A DNA stretch of 64,000 nucleotides from Pseudomonadales bacterium (GTDB lineage Bacteria; Pseudomonadota; Gammaproteobacteria; Pseudomonadales; DC-out160): assembly GCA_019090455.1 (NCBI GenBank), contig JAHRWA010000001.1:45280-109279 (forward strand). Reading direction: 5' to 3'. A program made the position numbers and the translations under genes. A model generated the notes under the pieces. The model was not told the DNA's origin. It was given only the letters and a program-made list of their open reading frames with translations, and searched no databases. This document shows, one piece after another, positions 45,777 through 56,228 of this stretch (positions are counted from its first letter, which is position 1; the number at the start of each line of letters is the position of its first letter).

Positions 45777-46744
45777 ATCGATTCTAAATCCCAGAATGTG
45801 CCGATGACTCTACCGGCGTTTTTCGATTCAGGTAGCATTTCCCGCGCTTTCGCAATGATATCTTCAGGGTAGGGGGGCTGTTCGTCCTGGCAATCTGTCA
45901 CACAGAGGGCGATGGCGGTATCGATAGAAATATACCCTGATGAGGTTTTGTATGCCTTTAAATTGATGCCATCGTAAACGCGTCGAAAGTGAGTGGGTTG
46001 GCAATATTCCATGTTGCTGTGTGTGGTGATAATCGCAAATTCGTTGACTGCAATTCGAGTGATGGTATCAAGTGGCCTGACTAACTGGCGTAGTCTGCGG
46101 CTGACACCGAGTATCAATTGGCTGACGACTGTCTTGCTGTGATGGCGCTTTATGTCGGCAAAATCGTTAATACTGATCAGCAATATTCCCAAGCAGCCGC
46201 CGCGGGAGGTGCAATGTTTGATGGTGCTTTGTAGGCAGGTTTCTAGAAGAGCCTTATTGCCGATACCGGTGAGGGGGTCCAAGGTACTGTATTTTTTTAG
46301 TTTCCTGTTGGCATCAACGAGTAATTCGTTTTCTCGCAATAGTCGGTTTTGGATGTTGGAAATACGATCTGCAGCGTAAATTCGGGGTAAGAGTTGTTCG
46401 TTCATAACCGATTTATTGATGAAGTCATCGACCCCGCTGTCGAACGCATGGGCCAAAACTTTGGGGCCTTCTTTTGCGGTTAGCAATATGATGTAAGTGA
46501 AATGATTGCTTGCCTCGTCAATTTGTCGCACCTTGCTGGTTAATTGCAAACCATCCATCACTGGCATCAGCCAGTCAGCAATCAGTAAGCTGACGGGTCT
46601 GGCCTCCATCATCTTTGAGGCGTCCATCGCGTTACTGGCTAGCCGTACATCTTTGAAGCCGGCGTTACGTAGGGTTTTTCCAATGACAGCACTGCTAAAT
46701 TTAGCATCGTCAACAACCAGAATAGAGAGATCGGTATTAGGCAT
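45773..46744 (-). CDS. response regulator with degenerate GGDEF domain
   Basis: 323 residues. A receiver domain (about residues 5-125) has the phosphoacceptor Asp in LLIADWLMPVMDG, a Thr in ILLTAKEG and a Lys in FINKSV. A short coiled coil follows (130-155), then a GGDEF-like domain (about 160-315) starting at STLDPLTGIGNKALLE. The signature RxGGDEF reads RIAVNEF, so metal binding and diguanylate cyclase activity are probably lost; it may instead bind c-di-GMP or GTP, or act structurally. It is in one transcription unit with the panE-like gene. Confidence 0.87.
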   Translation of the reverse strand: MPNTDLSILVVDDAKFSSAVIGKTLRNAGFKDVRLASNAMDASKMMEARPVSLLIADWLMPVMDGLQLTSKVRQIDEASNHFTYIILLTAKEGPKVLAHAFDSGVDDFINKSVMNEQLLPRIYAADRISNIQNRLLRENELLVDANRKLKKYSTLDPLTGIGNKALLETCLQSTIKHCTSRGGCLGILLISINDFADIKRHHSKTVVSQLILGVSRRLRQLVRPLDTITRIAVNEFAIITTHSNMEYCQPTHFRRVYDGINLKAYKTSSGYISIDTAIALCVTDCQDEQPPYPEDIIAKAREMLPESKNAGRVIGTFWDLESI

Positions 46745-46963
46745 AAGGTGAGTTAATAGTCCTATTTATTAATTTGTTACTTTTTAGTTGGATTACACTC
46801 GCGCTAGTGCAGTTTAGACGTTATTTTTATACAGCAGGTCTATACCGTTGTATTTATTCAAATTGGTTTAACTTATATCACATTCGATATTTCTTTATTT
46901 GGATGTTACGTTTTTTTGTGACAAGTCCCAACCCCCCATTGTACCCAAAGGAGCCCCTAATTA

Positions 46964-48343
46964 ATGACAGATATTAGAGTGAAGGCAAGTGATCAGGCAA
47001 TTCTCAGCTGGAAGGACGCTTGTCTTGTGTATTTGCAGCCCCGTGTGATTTTGATGCTGTTGTTGGGTTTTTCCGCAGGTATCCCTTTTTTATTGGTTTA
47101 TTCCACTTTAACGGCTTGGCTAACGGAGGTGGGGGTAACACGAACTGCCATTGGTTTTTTTGCATGGGTGGGTGTGACCTATTCAGTTAAGTTTTTTTGG
47201 GCACCTTTTGTGGATCGTCTTTCGATTCCGATATTGGGTCGAATGTTAGGGCAGCGACGTAGTTGGATGTTGTTGGGGCAAATCGGTATCGCCGGGGGCT
47301 TGTGGTTATTGTCGACCCTTAATCCACAGGATGATCTTTCTTTGTTCGCCGTTGTGGCGGTGCTAATTGCCTTTTCGTCGGCCACTCAAGATATTGCCAT
47401 TGACGCTTTTCGTATTGAAGCCGCTGATCCTCGGTATCAAGGGGCGATGTCCGCGAGTTATGTCTTTGGTTACCGGTTGGCACTGTTGGTTGCCGGTGCG
47501 GGTGCGTTGTATCTGGCAGACTATTATTCTTGGGTTGTGTCTTATCGACTGATGGCCTGCACTTTGGGGGTTGGAGTGATCGCCGTTGTTTTGAGTAAGG
47601 AGCCGGAACAACGCAGTACAACGGAGCTCAACGAGCTGGAAGAGAGCCTGGTTGTGAAATTAGATGCTTTTATGAATAAACGGTCATATTTGCCGGAAAA
47701 AATACAAGGCGTATTACATTGGGTGATGATGGCAATTGTGTGTCCTTTTCTTGATTTTTTTAAGCGAAATGGCCGATTTGGGTTGGTGCTTCTGCTCTTT
47801 ATCGGTGTGTTTCGATTGAGTGATATCACCATGGGGATTATGGCGTACCCGTTTTACTTAGACATGGGTTTCTCCAAATCTGAAATTGCCAGCGTTGCGA
47901 AATTGTTTGGTTTTATGATGAGTATGGTAGGTGCTGTGTTTGGGGGGGTAGTGGTTGTCCGATACGGAATATTGAAACCGTTGTTGCTTGGGGCCGGATT
48001 GGTGGCGGTTACCAATTTGCTTTTTGCTGTACTGGCGGCGACTGATGCGAGCTTATGGGGATTGGCATTGGTGATTAGTGCGGATAATTTTAGTGGTGGC
48101 TTATCGAATACGGCATTTATTGCCTATCTATCCAGTTTGACGAATAAGGCCTACACGGCGACGCAATACGCTTTATTCAGTTCTTTAATGACATTGCCAG
48201 GCAAAGTGATTAGTGGCTTTTCGGGTATGGTAGTTGACTATTCTGGCTACGTTACTTTTTTCATCTATGCGGCTTCCGTGGGAATACCTGCCATATTGCT
48301 AGTATTGTTGCTGATAAAAAAGGAAAGAATTGAGTTGAGTTGA
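46964..48343 (+). CDS. ampG: AmpG-type muropeptide permease (MFS)
   Basis: A 459-residue major facilitator with about 12-14 membrane helices. It has the AmpG features LLLGFSAGIPFLLVYSTLTAWL, FWAPFVDRL, SSATQDIAIDAFRIE and LSSLTNKAYTATQYALFSSL. AmpG imports anhydromuropeptides for recycling, feeding AmpD. A strong ribosome site (AAAGGAGC) precedes the ATG. Short tandem repeats surround the stop codon. Confidence 0.93.
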   Translation: MTDIRVKASDQAILSWKDACLVYLQPRVILMLLLGFSAGIPFLLVYSTLTAWLTEVGVTRTAIGFFAWVGVTYSVKFFWAPFVDRLSIPILGRMLGQRRSWMLLGQIGIAGGLWLLSTLNPQDDLSLFAVVAVLIAFSSATQDIAIDAFRIEAADPRYQGAMSASYVFGYRLALLVAGAGALYLADYYSWVVSYRLMACTLGVGVIAVVLSKEPEQRSTTELNELEESLVVKLDAFMNKRSYLPEKIQGVLHWVMMAIVCPFLDFFKRNGRFGLVLLLFIGVFRLSDITMGIMAYPFYLDMGFSKSEIASVAKLFGFMMSMVGAVFGGVVVVRYGILKPLLLGAGLVAVTNLLFAVLAATDASLWGLALVISADNFSGGLSNTAFIAYLSSLTNKAYTATQYALFSSLMTLPGKVISGFSGMVVDYSGYVTFFIYAASVGIPAILLVLLLIKKERIELS

Positions 48344-48390
48344 GTTGATTTGAAAGTGGAGGTGGGATTAAGTTCGGGGGGATTAAATTG
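48331..48390. repeat. short tandem repeats at the ampG stop codon
   Basis: tgagt is repeated from 48331 (three copies plus tgatt), and the array contains the TGA stop codon at 48341-48343. Two 15-bp units, ggtgggattaagttc (48361) and ggggggattaaattg (48376), follow. Confidence 0.7.
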
Positions 48391-48423
48391 AGGAATGCCA
48401 GGTGAACAGTCTATTCTGAATAA

Positions 48424-49842
48424 ATGGATAATGATTGTAAGTACCATCCCTTAGAGCCTGCAACCTGGCATTGCTCCCATTGTGTTCTTAGTCTTTGTTC
48501 TTGCTGTGTCAGCGCGAAACAAGCGCGACGGACAGAGCAACAATTAGCTAAGTGTCCTTTGTGTGCCAGCGAGGTTGACTATCTTGGCGGAGTGACTTCT
48601 GTTAAGCCATTTTGGCAATGCACATCGCAGTTTATATCTTACCCTGTTGCCATTGCGCCGCTCTTGTTTATATTCATGAATGCGCTGGCTGTCATGATGG
48701 TGCCAAAAAATGGGCTGGGTTTAGGGTTATTGTTTTTGACGGTGAGTCTGTCTATTAAATACGCCTACACCATTGCTCAGCATACGCTTGAAGGTGAGCT
48801 GAGCCCGCCAGGGTTAAACCTCGTATTCAAGTCACTGGCGCCAGAGATCTGGTTGCAACAGATTGTCATCGTTGCGATTCCAATTGGGCTTACATTAGCG
48901 GCTTATCATTTTTTGCCGGACAGTTTATTTGTTGTGGTTTTTGGTTTGGTTGTGTTGATCTTACCCGCCAGTATTATTGCTTTTGTGTTGGATAGATCAA
49001 TGGCTGAAGCCTTAAAGCCGACCCGATTGATGGAGGTTGCTCGAGGTATAGGTTGGGCCTACGGTTATTTATATGGGCTCATTTTGATGGGGATATTGTT
49101 GTTGCTGTCTTTTGTGGGCATGTTTAAAGGACAAATTCCTGAGTCTGTATTTGAGTTGTTGTTGGGTGGATTGTCAGGCCATTATTTGTTTTTTATGTTT
49201 TATGCCATTGGTTATGTGATGTTCCAGTACCAATCTGGTTTGGAGTATGTCGCTGAGTATGATGCAGTACGAAAGCGCAGTACTCGTAATGCCCGTAGCG
49301 TAGATCCTTTTAGTATTAAAGTGGATATTTTTTTGAAGGAGGGGCGTTACAAGGATGTGGTCGCATTATTGCAGTCGGAAATGAAAAGACCGCTTTGCAG
49401 TGGTGAGATACACGATCAATTTCATAAATTAATGGTCGCAATGGATAATCAGCAGGCTTTGTTAAGTCATGCTGATGAGTACTTGCAGTTACAATTAGAG
49501 TTAGGACGGTTGCCAGGGATTGATGCCTTATTTCAGTCCTATACGGACATGGAGTCTGAGTATAAACCAGGAGAACCTGAGTTGTGTTTCCAGTTAGCGG
49601 AATGTTTTTTTGGTATGACGCGTTATCGGGAGGTCTTTCATCTATTGCATCGCTTGCATGTACGAGCTCCTGAATATCAACAGTTACCTGATGCGTACTT
49701 GCTTCTTGCTCGAGCCTTGGGAGAAGGGTTGAACCTGAGTGATAAAGCACAAAGCTATTTGAAATATATTTTAAAAGCGTATCCCGATACGTCGCAAGCG
49801 GAACAAGCGCAAACGTATTTGGACAGTCTAATTAGTTCTTGA
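48424..49842 (+). CDS. membrane protein with N-terminal Cys-rich zinc motif and C-terminal TPRs
   Basis: 472 residues. Residues 1-50 hold a B-box/zinc-ribbon-like array (CKYHP, WHCSHC, CSCCVS and CPLCASEVDYLG). About six membrane segments follow (residues ~65-285), then a cytoplasmic helical tail with TPR-like repeats (PELCFQLAECFFGMTRYREV and YLLLARALGEGLNLSDKAQS). I recognise the architecture as a recurring hypothetical type, not a named family. It is convergent with a rhomboid protein that also carries a helical repeat tail. Function unknown. Confidence 0.75.
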   Translation: MDNDCKYHPLEPATWHCSHCVLSLCSCCVSAKQARRTEQQLAKCPLCASEVDYLGGVTSVKPFWQCTSQFISYPVAIAPLLFIFMNALAVMMVPKNGLGLGLLFLTVSLSIKYAYTIAQHTLEGELSPPGLNLVFKSLAPEIWLQQIVIVAIPIGLTLAAYHFLPDSLFVVVFGLVVLILPASIIAFVLDRSMAEALKPTRLMEVARGIGWAYGYLYGLILMGILLLLSFVGMFKGQIPESVFELLLGGLSGHYLFFMFYAIGYVMFQYQSGLEYVAEYDAVRKRSTRNARSVDPFSIKVDIFLKEGRYKDVVALLQSEMKRPLCSGEIHDQFHKLMVAMDNQQALLSHADEYLQLQLELGRLPGIDALFQSYTDMESEYKPGEPELCFQLAECFFGMTRYREVFHLLHRLHVRAPEYQQLPDAYLLLARALGEGLNLSDKAQSYLKYILKAYPDTSQAEQAQTYLDSLISS

Positions 49843-49888
49843 TTGGTCTCCGTTAGTTCTTGACTGGCATTAGTTAATTTTTGATTGC
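49832..49888. repeat. degenerate tandem repeat across a stop codon
   Basis: Three units beginning ttagtt at 49832, 49853 and 49870 (21, 17 and about 19 bases) share ttagttcttgattgg-like sequence. The first contains the TGA stop codon of the upstream gene; the last overlaps the 3' end of the convergent rhomboid gene. Confidence 0.6.
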
Positions 49889-51343
49889 TAACTCTCGATA
49901 ATAATCAGCCTTACTTTTTTTATTCTGTTTTTCTAAGCAGGTTGCTAGGGCGTTCACTGCTTTTTGAATATGAGCGAGCGAGGTCTCTCTATTTTGGTGG
50001 GATTGTGTCAATAATACGGATATTTCTTTTTCAGCATCTTCCGTTAGATTCAAACGACAGAGCTTTAGTATTAGCACGGCGGAAGCTTGATCCTCTAATG
50101 GTGGGAGTTGTGTACCGATTTTTTTGTATTCTCGATAGATGTCCTTCACTTGGTTTAATTGGGCAGTATTATTGGTTGGAAAACGAAATATGTCTTCGAC
50201 GGTTTTTTGATAACTCGGATTCTTGGTATTGATTTTTTCTAATTTGTACAATTGAATCAATAAAGAAAGATCGCGCGTGTGACGGGCGATTAGTTGTCGC
50301 AAGGTATCGTTGGCGGTGGAGAATTCCATGTTTCCGATGCAGTCCATGACTTTTGCAAGTTCGCGTTTATATTCCGAATGATTATCTTTGGCATCTGCGT
50401 TGTCGAGTTCTTCCTCTTTCGGTAAAAATTTATTGCTGATGAGAACCGCGGTCGCACCGGCAATGAAACCACCTGCGTGAGCCCACAACTCCCTGAATTC
50501 AATCCCGACGTAAAAAACTTGAAAGACTTCATAGCAAAACCAAATAGGAAGCAGAATCAAAGCAGGGGCAGTGGTAAGACCGATAGTAATAAAGAAATAA
50601 ATGAAACGAATGCGTTGCAGCTTAAAGATCGAGATATACATTCCCATCAAACCGGCAATAGCCCCCGATGCACCCATGTAAGGAGTGAAATGGTTGGCAA
50701 TATCACCTAAACGAATTGCTAGGCTGTAGACGAGACCACCACTGATGCCGGAGATTAGGTAAATAATAAAAGTCCTACCTGTTCCCAGTGCTAGCTCAAT
50801 GGGGACCCCAAGTAAAAGAAGAAAAAGAATGGTGCCCATAAGGTGAATAAGATTAACGTGTAGGAATTGGTGCGTGATGAAAGTGAGTGGAGTATTGTGA
50901 GATGGGATTAGCCCAAATTGTACTGCGCTAATGCTGCTAACGACGGCGTAGGCTTTTTCTTTGAGTGCCTGCCATTGAGAGTATTCCCGTGCGCTCCAGA
51001 ATGTTGTCCCTTTCTCTTTTAAATGTTTGGCAAATCCAGTGTCTATGCTCATCAATTGGGTAATGGATTGAAATTCTTTCCCCTTGTATTGTTGTTCTAC
51101 GTGTTGCGCGTCCGTCGATCTTTCCGTTCGGTATAAATAGCTGCTATAGCGAGGATATTCCATTTTGAATAAATCGGAGTTCAAATAAAAATCAGTTGCT
51201 TCCTGGTACTTCACTTCGTCTTTTGCTTGGTGTCCAAAGTAAAGCAGGCAGCTGATTACAATGAGTAATACTGTGGCCACCGGTGCTTTTCCCCAGTGGA
51301 TTCCTTTTTGTATTTGAATTTTCTTGATTGAAAGGACAATCAT
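49874..51343 (-). CDS. rhomboid-family intramembrane serine protease with C-terminal repeats
   Basis: 489 residues: one N-terminal membrane segment (about 20-38), a periplasmic region to ~150, then the rhomboid core. The core shows HQFLHVNLIHLMGTILFLLLLG, the catalytic Ser in MGASGAIAGLMGMY and the catalytic His in LWAHAGGFIAGA, so it is probably an active protease. Residues ~330-489 form a helical, TPR-like cytoplasmic tail. The substrate is unknown. Confidence 0.9.
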   Translation of the reverse strand: MIVLSIKKIQIQKGIHWGKAPVATVLLIVISCLLYFGHQAKDEVKYQEATDFYLNSDLFKMEYPRYSSYLYRTERSTDAQHVEQQYKGKEFQSITQLMSIDTGFAKHLKEKGTTFWSAREYSQWQALKEKAYAVVSSISAVQFGLIPSHNTPLTFITHQFLHVNLIHLMGTILFLLLLGVPIELALGTGRTFIIYLISGISGGLVYSLAIRLGDIANHFTPYMGASGAIAGLMGMYISIFKLQRIRFIYFFITIGLTTAPALILLPIWFCYEVFQVFYVGIEFRELWAHAGGFIAGATAVLISNKFLPKEEELDNADAKDNHSEYKRELAKVMDCIGNMEFSTANDTLRQLIARHTRDLSLLIQLYKLEKINTKNPSYQKTVEDIFRFPTNNTAQLNQVKDIYREYKKIGTQLPPLEDQASAVLILKLCRLNLTEDAEKEISVLLTQSHQNRETSLAHIQKAVNALATCLEKQNKKSKADYYRELAIKN

Positions 51344-51572
51344 CTAGTCTTTGGCCTCTGCGCTGAAATTATTTGAAAAAGGCATTTGCATTGGGAGTAC
51401 ACGAAAATTTTGATTCTCATTTTTGATTCTCGTGTTTGGATAGGGTCTTCGTATCTGGTCTTTGATCCTGCTCTTTCGGTATAGTAGGGCTATGGCATAA
51501 TATGGAATTATTTTGGTACGGCTGTGTATTGGTTTGTGAACCGTAGCTGCCCCTATAAAGTATGGTATCTAA

Positions 51573-52088
51573 ATGTTTGGATTTAAAAGTTTTTTCGTAG
51601 TTTTTTCGATGATTTCCCTGGCGGAAGTTCTGTTGTTTATTGAAATCGGCGACCGGATCGGATTGGGCTGGACGGTTTTATCGGTTTTGGCGACAGCGAC
51701 TGTGGGTGTGTCTATTATGCGGCATCAGGGTTTTCTCACCTTAACGCGAATTCAAGCACAAATGAGTCAGGGTCAAATCCCCGCAAAAGAAATGATGGAA
51801 GGGGCTTTGGTGATGGTCTGTGGAGCATTGTTGTTAACGCCAGGCTTTTTGACTGATGGAATTGGATTCGCGCTACTGACTCCTATCATACGTTCCCCTA
51901 TCGCAGCAGGGATCTTAAAGCGTGGTTTGTTTCAAATTCTCGGTAGTGGGCAGGCAGGCTTCTCTTCTGTAGCGAGTTTTCAGACGTCACAGCCTCCTGG
52001 GGATGGCGATATGCCTTTTGGTTCGCCATCACCCAAACAAGAGGCAGGGGAGATTATTGATGGAGAGTTCGAGAGAAAAGACGATTAA
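51573..52088 (+). CDS. fxsA: FxsA membrane protein
   Basis: A 171-residue cytoplasmic-membrane protein with FxsA segments FIEIGDRIGLGWTVLSVLATA, GVSIMRHQGF, AKEMMEGALVMVCGALLL and PGFLTDGIGFALLTP. The E. coli homologue relieves F-exclusion of phage T7 when overexpressed. Three membrane segments precede a charged tail ending GEFERKDD. It lies upstream of groESL, as in many Gammaproteobacteria. Confidence 0.93.
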   Translation: MFGFKSFFVVFSMISLAEVLLFIEIGDRIGLGWTVLSVLATATVGVSIMRHQGFLTLTRIQAQMSQGQIPAKEMMEGALVMVCGALLLTPGFLTDGIGFALLTPIIRSPIAAGILKRGLFQILGSGQAGFSSVASFQTSQPPGDGDMPFGSPSPKQEAGEIIDGEFERKDD

Positions 52089-52177
52089 GTTCTAATTTGA
52101 TATAATATTAAGTAATTGAAAAATATAGTTATTAATGTATTTAGTATCTGTGTTTAATGATGCTCCGAGTCACCCCC

Positions 52178-52205
52178 CTTGAAATTATTTGGCCTGTCCC
52201 CACAT
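52178..52205 (+). promoter_or_regulatory. sigma-32 heat-shock promoter of groESL
   Basis: CTTGAAA (52178-52184) and CCCCACAT (52198-52205) with a 13-base spacer closely match the RpoH consensus. It lies about 110 bases before a CIRCE operator and about 270 bases before groES. Confidence 0.85.
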
Positions 52206-52311
52206 CTAGCGTTAACCTGTTTTTGGTGTAGCCTATTCGTAGTTTTACTTGCTCGTTCTGTTGATCCATTCACCTCATCGATCATCAATATTGAGGCCCT
52301 ACGTTCTAGGA

Positions 52312-52338
52312 TTAGCACTCTCTTTAGGAGAGTGCTAA
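52312..52338 (+). promoter_or_regulatory. CIRCE operator (HrcA binding site)
   Basis: TTAGCACTC (52312-52320) and GAGTGCTAA (52330-52338) with a 9-base spacer are an exact match to the CIRCE consensus, so HrcA repression of groESL is expected alongside sigma-32 activation. Confidence 0.97.
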
Positions 52339-52476
52339 ATTACCCTGCCCAAACGCCTCGCCCTGTGTGAGGGGGTGTAAATTGTCCAACGAGTGAAACA
52401 GATGAAAGGGACTCTCGCTGGGTATCTAATCAAATAGATTAATCGGAAACCAACCATCTTTGGGAGATAAACCGAA

Positions 52477-52767
52477 ATGAAAATTCGTCCGTTGCATGAC
52501 CGCGTAGTGGTACGTCGTGAAGAAGAAGAAACTAAATCAGCTGGAGGTATCGTACTACCAGGTTCTGCAGCTGAGAAACCGGCTCAGGGAGAAGTGATCG
52601 CTGTGGGTTCTGGCAAGATTCTTGATAATGGTGAAGTACGCGCACTAGATCTAAGCGTTGGAGATAAAGTTATTTTTGGTCAGTACGGTGGAAGTACCGT
52701 TAAGGTTGACGGCGAAGAGCTGTTGATTCTTTCTGAATCCGAAATCTTTGGTGTATTAGAAGGCTAA
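52477..52767 (+). CDS. groES: co-chaperonin GroES
   Basis: A 96-residue cap of the GroEL folding chamber. The N-terminal [18 protein letters not shown], the mobile loop with [11 protein letters not shown], and the C-terminal [13 protein letters not shown] are all present. The leader from the sigma-32 promoter is long and contains CIRCE. GGGAG upstream serves as ribosome site, and groEL follows after 86 bases. Confidence 0.99.
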   Translation: MKIRPLHDRVVVRREEEETKSAGGIVLPGSAAEKPAQGEVIAVGSGKILDNGEVRALDLSVGDKVIFGQYGGSTVKVDGEELLILSESEIFGVLEG

Positions 52768-52850
52768 TCACCCAATTTATTAGCTGATACCCAATGGTGG
52801 CTAATAAAATTGAAACACAGTATTGAATCAACACACATTAAAAGGAATAA

Positions 52851-54512
<1,662 letters not shown>

Positions 54513-54551
54513 ATATAGCTATCTGCTATTAGCATCAGTACCCTAGTGTTG

Positions 54552-54582
54552 AAAAAGGGCTTCCCTATCGGAAGCCCTTTTT
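54552..54582 (+). terminator. rho-independent terminator of groESL
   Basis: AAAAAGGGCTTCC (54552-54564) pairs with GGAAGCCCTTTTT (54570-54582) around a 5-base loop, followed by another T and TGTTTG. Confidence 0.95.
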
Positions 54583-54608
54583 TGTTTGCCAGCCTTTGGA
54601 CCTATGGC

Positions 54609-54665
54609 TTATTCTTGTTGAGTTATTCGTGTTGAGTTATTCGTGTTGAGTTAAGAGATGTTGAG
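54609..54665. repeat. four-unit 14-bp tandem repeat after the groESL terminator
   Basis: ttattcgtgttgag at 54623 and 54637 is exact; ttattcttgttgag at 54609 differs by one base; the last unit from 54651 is diverged and 15 bases long. Confidence 0.9.
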
Positions 54666-54683
54666 AGTGAAGGAGTCAAGTGG

Positions 54684-55499
54684 ATGCTAGAGCCACAACG
54701 TCAGTCCTACCTAAGTTCGTTGGGTATTGATAGCTGGTTTCCGCGAGTTGATATTCCGGGTGCTAGACCTTCTCCAATTATTTCCGATGAGGAGTTTCTG
54801 GAATTTGATGGGTCAGCTGAGGTTGAAGAGTTAGCTAGCGTTGAAAAATCTGCAAATGATAAAGAAACGGTAGCGGCATCTATTTCGCCTGAGGGGTTCA
54901 GTTCCAGGGAGCCACTGAATAGTGCACCTGTTGATGTGTCAGAGGAATTAGATCATCGAGTCAGCCAGTCTGTAAACGAGATACCCGATATAGCGTCACC
55001 TTTCGCGCTTAAGTTTGAAGTCCTAAATGATGGGACATTGTTAGTCGCGGAACTTCGAGATTCATTAGCGCCTGATTATTCTGCCATGGAGCATCGATTA
55101 AAGAACGATATTCTCTTTTTCCTGGGGCTTGAAAATGTAAAGGCTCGAGATTTTTTATTTTATTGGCCTATTGTTAAGAACTCGAAATTAAATCAATCTC
55201 GCCAAGATGTGTCTCAAGCGTTAGCGGGTATCATCGATGCTCGTTTTGGTGTTCAATCACGATTTGAGCGGGTTATCTTATTAGGTTCAAATGCCGCCGA
55301 GTTTATGTTGGAGCGTCATGATAAATTCGAATTGAGAGAAAAAATGATTGTGTCCTATCGGTTGGCCGATATGTTGGATCAGCCGTTGTTGAAGAAACAT
55401 CTTTTTTCCAAAATCAATTCACCGATAAACAATTCACTGACAAACAGTGATGAGGCCGGAAGCAGTATGGAAATTAATGGACCTGGAGAATTGTCATGA
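54684..55499 (+). CDS. HolD-like protein (candidate DNA polymerase III psi subunit)
   Basis: 271 residues with a low-complexity acidic middle (about 35-105). The N-terminus (QRQSYLSSLGIDSWFPR) resembles the chi-binding start of E. coli HolD (LxxLGIxxWxxR, from memory), and the gene overlaps rimI by 4 bases, as holD adjoins rimI in E. coli. The C-terminal domain (about 115-250) with FLFYWPIVKN, RVILLGSNAAEFM and a final PLLKKHLFSKI fits a family found before rimI in pseudomonads. The HolD link is inferred from position and the short N-terminal match only. Confidence 0.55.
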   Translation: MLEPQRQSYLSSLGIDSWFPRVDIPGARPSPIISDEEFLEFDGSAEVEELASVEKSANDKETVAASISPEGFSSREPLNSAPVDVSEELDHRVSQSVNEIPDIASPFALKFEVLNDGTLLVAELRDSLAPDYSAMEHRLKNDILFFLGLENVKARDFLFYWPIVKNSKLNQSRQDVSQALAGIIDARFGVQSRFERVILLGSNAAEFMLERHDKFELREKMIVSYRLADMLDQPLLKKHLFSKINSPINNSLTNSDEAGSSMEINGPGELS

Positions 55500-55969
55500 G
55501 TATCGACTCTGTTTCCATTCCGGGGTTAAGACCTATGTTGGAAGAGGACCTGGATCAGGTCATGGTCGTGGAGCATGGATCATATCCCTTTCCTTGGACC
55601 CGTGGCATATTTAAAGATTGCTTAAGCTCCGGTTATTGTTGTTGGGTTATGGAAGATACCGATTCTAATGACGGTGCGTTAAAAGGCTACGGCGTTTTGT
55701 CTGTAGCGGCTGGTGAGGCCCACGTATTAAACGTTGCTGTTTGTCCTAATCAACGCGGAAAGGGGCTTGCTAGACATCTTATGTTTCATCTTTTAGACGT
55801 CGCGAAAGATCACAATGTAGAAACTGTTTTTTTGGAAGTGCGTCCCTCCAATACTGCTGCGTTTCGTCTGTATCACACCTTGGGGTTTAATCAAGTCGGA
55901 CAGCGTAGAGATTATTATCCTACTGATACGGGTCGAGAGGATGCGTTGATTATGGCATTGACGCTGTAA
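55496..55969 (+). CDS. rimI: ribosomal protein bS18 alanine N-acetyltransferase
   Basis: A 157-residue GNAT enzyme that acetylates the N-terminal Ala of ribosomal protein S18. It has PFPWTRGIFKDCLSSGYCCWV, the acetyl-CoA loop VCPNQRGKGLARHLM (Q/RxxGxG/A), and FLEVRPSNTAAFRLYHTLGF with the RimI-type ending. It is translationally coupled to the upstream HolD-like gene. Confidence 0.94.
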   Translation: MSIDSVSIPGLRPMLEEDLDQVMVVEHGSYPFPWTRGIFKDCLSSGYCCWVMEDTDSNDGALKGYGVLSVAAGEAHVLNVAVCPNQRGKGLARHLMFHLLDVAKDHNVETVFLEVRPSNTAAFRLYHTLGFNQVGQRRDYYPTDTGREDALIMALTL

Positions 55970-56027
55970 TTTTCAGACATCGTAATTTCCTGGTACTGTA
56001 ATTTTCAGAAGCTATGAATTTCATTTG
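55964..56027. repeat. four-unit 16-bp degenerate tandem repeat across the rimI stop codon
   Basis: ctgtaattttcagaca (55964), tcgtaatttcctggta (55980), ctgtaattttcagaag (55996) and ctatgaatttcatttg (56012). The rimI TAA is inside the first unit. Units 1 and 3 are almost identical. Confidence 0.8.
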
Positions 56028-56228
56028 AGAAATGCAGAAAATGATGGGGCGCTTTCTTGCGGGGTGGTTGTGTAAGGCTAGTCTGTATAAGGCATGCCGA
56101 CGTTTTCTTGGACAGCTTAGATGAGGTGTCGTAGAATCTTGTCGTCGTCGAATTTAGTGGTATCTGGTATCCCGCTTCCGTTATTCAACTGGAGCTGTAA
56201 TTATATTTTTCATACCCAGGAGTTACGC

